Part shown: positions 62,644 through 64,000 of the stretch, piece after piece
Numbering within the stretch: the first letter of the stretch is position 1
Layout: every line of letters begins with the position of its first letter
NCBI RefSeq assembly: GCF_038397715.1
Contig: NZ_CP151633.1
Location: 3,162,001-3,226,000 of the forward strand
Origin: Microbacterium sp. LWO14-1.2
GTDB lineage: Bacteria > Actinomycetota > Actinomycetes > Actinomycetales > Microbacteriaceae
Length of the DNA: 64,000 bases
Direction of reading: 5' to 3'
The notes under the pieces: generated by a model
The model's database searches: none
Told to the model about the DNA's origin: nothing
Seen by the model: only the letters and a program-made list of their open reading frames with translations
Position numbers and translations under genes: made by a program

Positions 62644-63977
62644 TCGCGCCCCCATCGGCGCGGGGGCGCGAACTCGACCCCGGGAAGCGCCGGTCGCGCC
62701 GTCGTGAGGCGGAGCCCGTCGATGTCGAAGGCGGCGACGTGCGGGGCGGTGTCGAACTCGCCGACCGGCTGCGGCTCGTGCCGCCGCGGCATGGTGAGCA
62801 GTTCAGCGGCCACCCGGCGGAGCGAGGTGCTGATGTGCCACCCGCCGCCGGTCGCCTCACGGTGCCGGAGCGCGGCCACGATCGACGCGGCGAGCAGATA
62901 GCCGGCACTGTGGTCGAGAGCCTGGGCGGGCAGCACGCCGGGCCGGATGCCGTCGGGGGACTCGACCGCGGCGATCCCCGATTCCGCCTGCACGAGGCTG
63001 TCGAAACCGGCGCGGTCGGGCTGGTCGCGCCCCCACGCGCTGAGCTCGGCGACGACGAGGGACGGATGCCGCGCGAGGAGGTCGCCCGCAGTGAGGCCGA
63101 GGCGGGCGAGCGACGAGGGGCGGTAGCCGAGGACCACCACGTCCGCGTGTTCCAGCAGCTCCCGGAAGCGTTCCGTCCTGGCATCGAGGCGAGCGGAGCG
63201 CTTCCCCTGACCGGTGTCGAAGTGCTGCCACTCCGGCTCGGGAAGATGCGGAGGGTCCAGGCGCAGGACATCGGCTCCGAGCAGCGCGAGCGATCTCGTG
63301 CAGACGGGACCCGCGATGACACGCGTCAGGTCGAGCACACGGATGCCGTCCAGCGGCCGAGTTCCCGCGCCGATCCGCCCGGTGGCCGTGGTGATGGCGG
63401 TGGAGGTGGCGTTCACGGTGGAGCGGTCGGCGGTGCCCTCCATCTGCAGCAGGGGAGACCGACGGAGCTCATCGTCGACGGCCGGCTGCTCGGAACGGAC
63501 CTGCACGGCGAGGCCGCCCGCGGCGACGACGGCGTCGACGACGTCCCGGGATGTCCTGTCTCTCACCGCCTCCTCGAGATCATGGGCGGAGGACTCGTCG
63601 CGCAGGGCGAGTCCGCTCCGCAGTGCGGCAGCGTGGTGGGGGTAGTTCGCATGGGTGCGGATCCAGCCGTCGGTTGTCTGCCAGAAGCCGGACAGCGGCG
63701 CCCAGACCGTCGGCGCCGTGCCGTCGATCGTGAGCACGCGGTCGCTGCGGTAGGACATCGCGATGCGGCGCGGGTCGGGGCGAGTGCGGATGCCGGTGAG
63801 CAGCCCGAGAGCGCGCACGCTGGACCAGGCGAGCTCCGCCGTGGCGAGTCGCGAGGGGAGCGGCACCTCGCCGGCCGACTCGAGGTGGTCGTCAGCCCCG
63901 CGGGGGCGGATACCGAGGTCCGTCCAGACGCGTTCCAGGAGGGCGGAGGCGGCAGCCGAGGAAGAGCGGGAGGACAT
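62628..63977 (-). CDS. class III (CaiB/BaiF) CoA-transferase family protein
   Basis: The protein has 449 residues. The second half (about 195-449) matches class III CoA-transferases: LDGIRVLDLTRVIAGPVCTRSLALLGADVLRLD, with the CoA-binding Arg region, then ADVVVLGYRPSSLARLGL and GFDSLVQAESGIA with the likely catalytic Asp. The first half is a less conserved CaiB-like domain (VWAPLSGFWQTTDGWIRTHANYP). The order suggests a tandem or rearranged protein. Donor and acceptor acids are unknown. A TACCAT box six bases before the ATG marks a leaderless start. No beta-oxidation neighbours are seen. Confidence 0.88.
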   Translation of the reverse strand: MSSRSSSAAASALLERVWTDLGIRPRGADDHLESAGEVPLPSRLATAELAWSSVRALGLLTGIRTRPDPRRIAMSYRSDRVLTIDGTAPTVWAPLSGFWQTTDGWIRTHANYPHHAAALRSGLALRDESSAHDLEEAVRDRTSRDVVDAVVAAGGLAVQVRSEQPAVDDELRRSPLLQMEGTADRSTVNATSTAITTATGRIGAGTRPLDGIRVLDLTRVIAGPVCTRSLALLGADVLRLDPPHLPEPEWQHFDTGQGKRSARLDARTERFRELLEHADVVVLGYRPSSLARLGLTAGDLLARHPSLVVAELSAWGRDQPDRAGFDSLVQAESGIAAVESPDGIRPGVLPAQALDHSAGYLLAASIVAALRHREATGGGWHISTSLRRVAAELLTMPRRHEPQPVGEFDTAPHVAAFDIDGLRLTTARPALPGVEFAPPRRWGRDQPRW

Positions 63978-63983
63978 CCTCAG

Positions 63984-63989
63984 ATGGTA
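63984..63989 (-). promoter_or_regulatory. -10 box of the CoA-transferase gene, leaderless type
   Basis: On the minus strand TACCAT, then CTGAGG, then ATG at 63977. Confidence 0.5.
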
Positions 63990-64000
63990 CGACGGCGAGA

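Overview
The window is high-GC actinobacterial chromosome, most likely Microbacterium or a close relative in the Microbacteriaceae. The evidence is the strong GC bias, many GTG starts, a DUF3039 gene, the prfB-ftsE-ftsX-smpB order, the lexA/LysM divergon beside hisCBH, and many promoters whose TAnnnT -10 box lies only 6-9 bases before a start codon (leaderless transcripts). No phage, insertion sequence, integrase or CRISPR array was seen. The content is core and housekeeping, with small accessory pieces.

Layout. 1-1932: the end of an ABC exporter. 1973-5860: DUF3039, pncB, murI, rph, rdgB. 5871-7509: a RibD/DHFR-like reductase behind a near-perfect dyad, then a CDF metal exporter. 7516-10400: divergent ligD and ku, a two-component bacterial NHEJ system. 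10420-11338: a DedA membrane protein and tRNA-Leu(UAG). 11458-15898: a compact Tad/Flp-type locus (ATPase, TadB, TadC, pilin-like protein, two TadE-like proteins, a TadG-like protein). 15930-17960: a possible broken small gene, a NUDIX hydrolase and an MFS transporter. 18021-23460: prfB, a DUF2510 membrane protein, ftsE, ftsX, smpB. 23461-26719: an S9 peptidase, lexA, and a divergent LysM protein of the YneA/ChiZ type with SOS-box-like sites between them. 26766-32453: hisC, hisB, hisH, then an opposite-strand MinD-like ATPase, then hisA and an SseB-like gene. 32485-35858: a lipoprotein, DUF1844, infC-rpmI-rplT and a SpoU methyltransferase. 35950-38963: response regulator, histidine kinase and an orphan TAXI binding protein. 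39317-42688: a glutamate-type amino-acid ABC transporter. 42747-46309: pheST. 46396-48143: DUF402 and an epimerase-like gene. 48158-51255: a TPP riboswitch controlling thiM and a ThiE-ThiD-TenA fusion. 51302-58190: an Arg-rich leader peptide candidate followed by argCJBDFH. 58246-60373: DUF1349 divergent from a SatD-like regulator and its membrane partner. 60451-63977: tyrS, DUF4184 and a class III CoA-transferase.

The most interesting points are these: the short leaderless ORF ending in six arginines ahead of the arg operon, where neither argR nor argG is present; the lexA/LysM SOS divergon; the trifunctional thiamin protein under a riboswitch; the two-component system fused in one operon to a TAXI protein with no TRAP permease; an infC gene that seems to start at ATC after a structured leader; and the recurring octamer GGATGCCG/CGGCATCC, which is kept in both orientations at the cost of preferred codons. 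All functional calls rest on reading the sequence and on family knowledge; no search was run.
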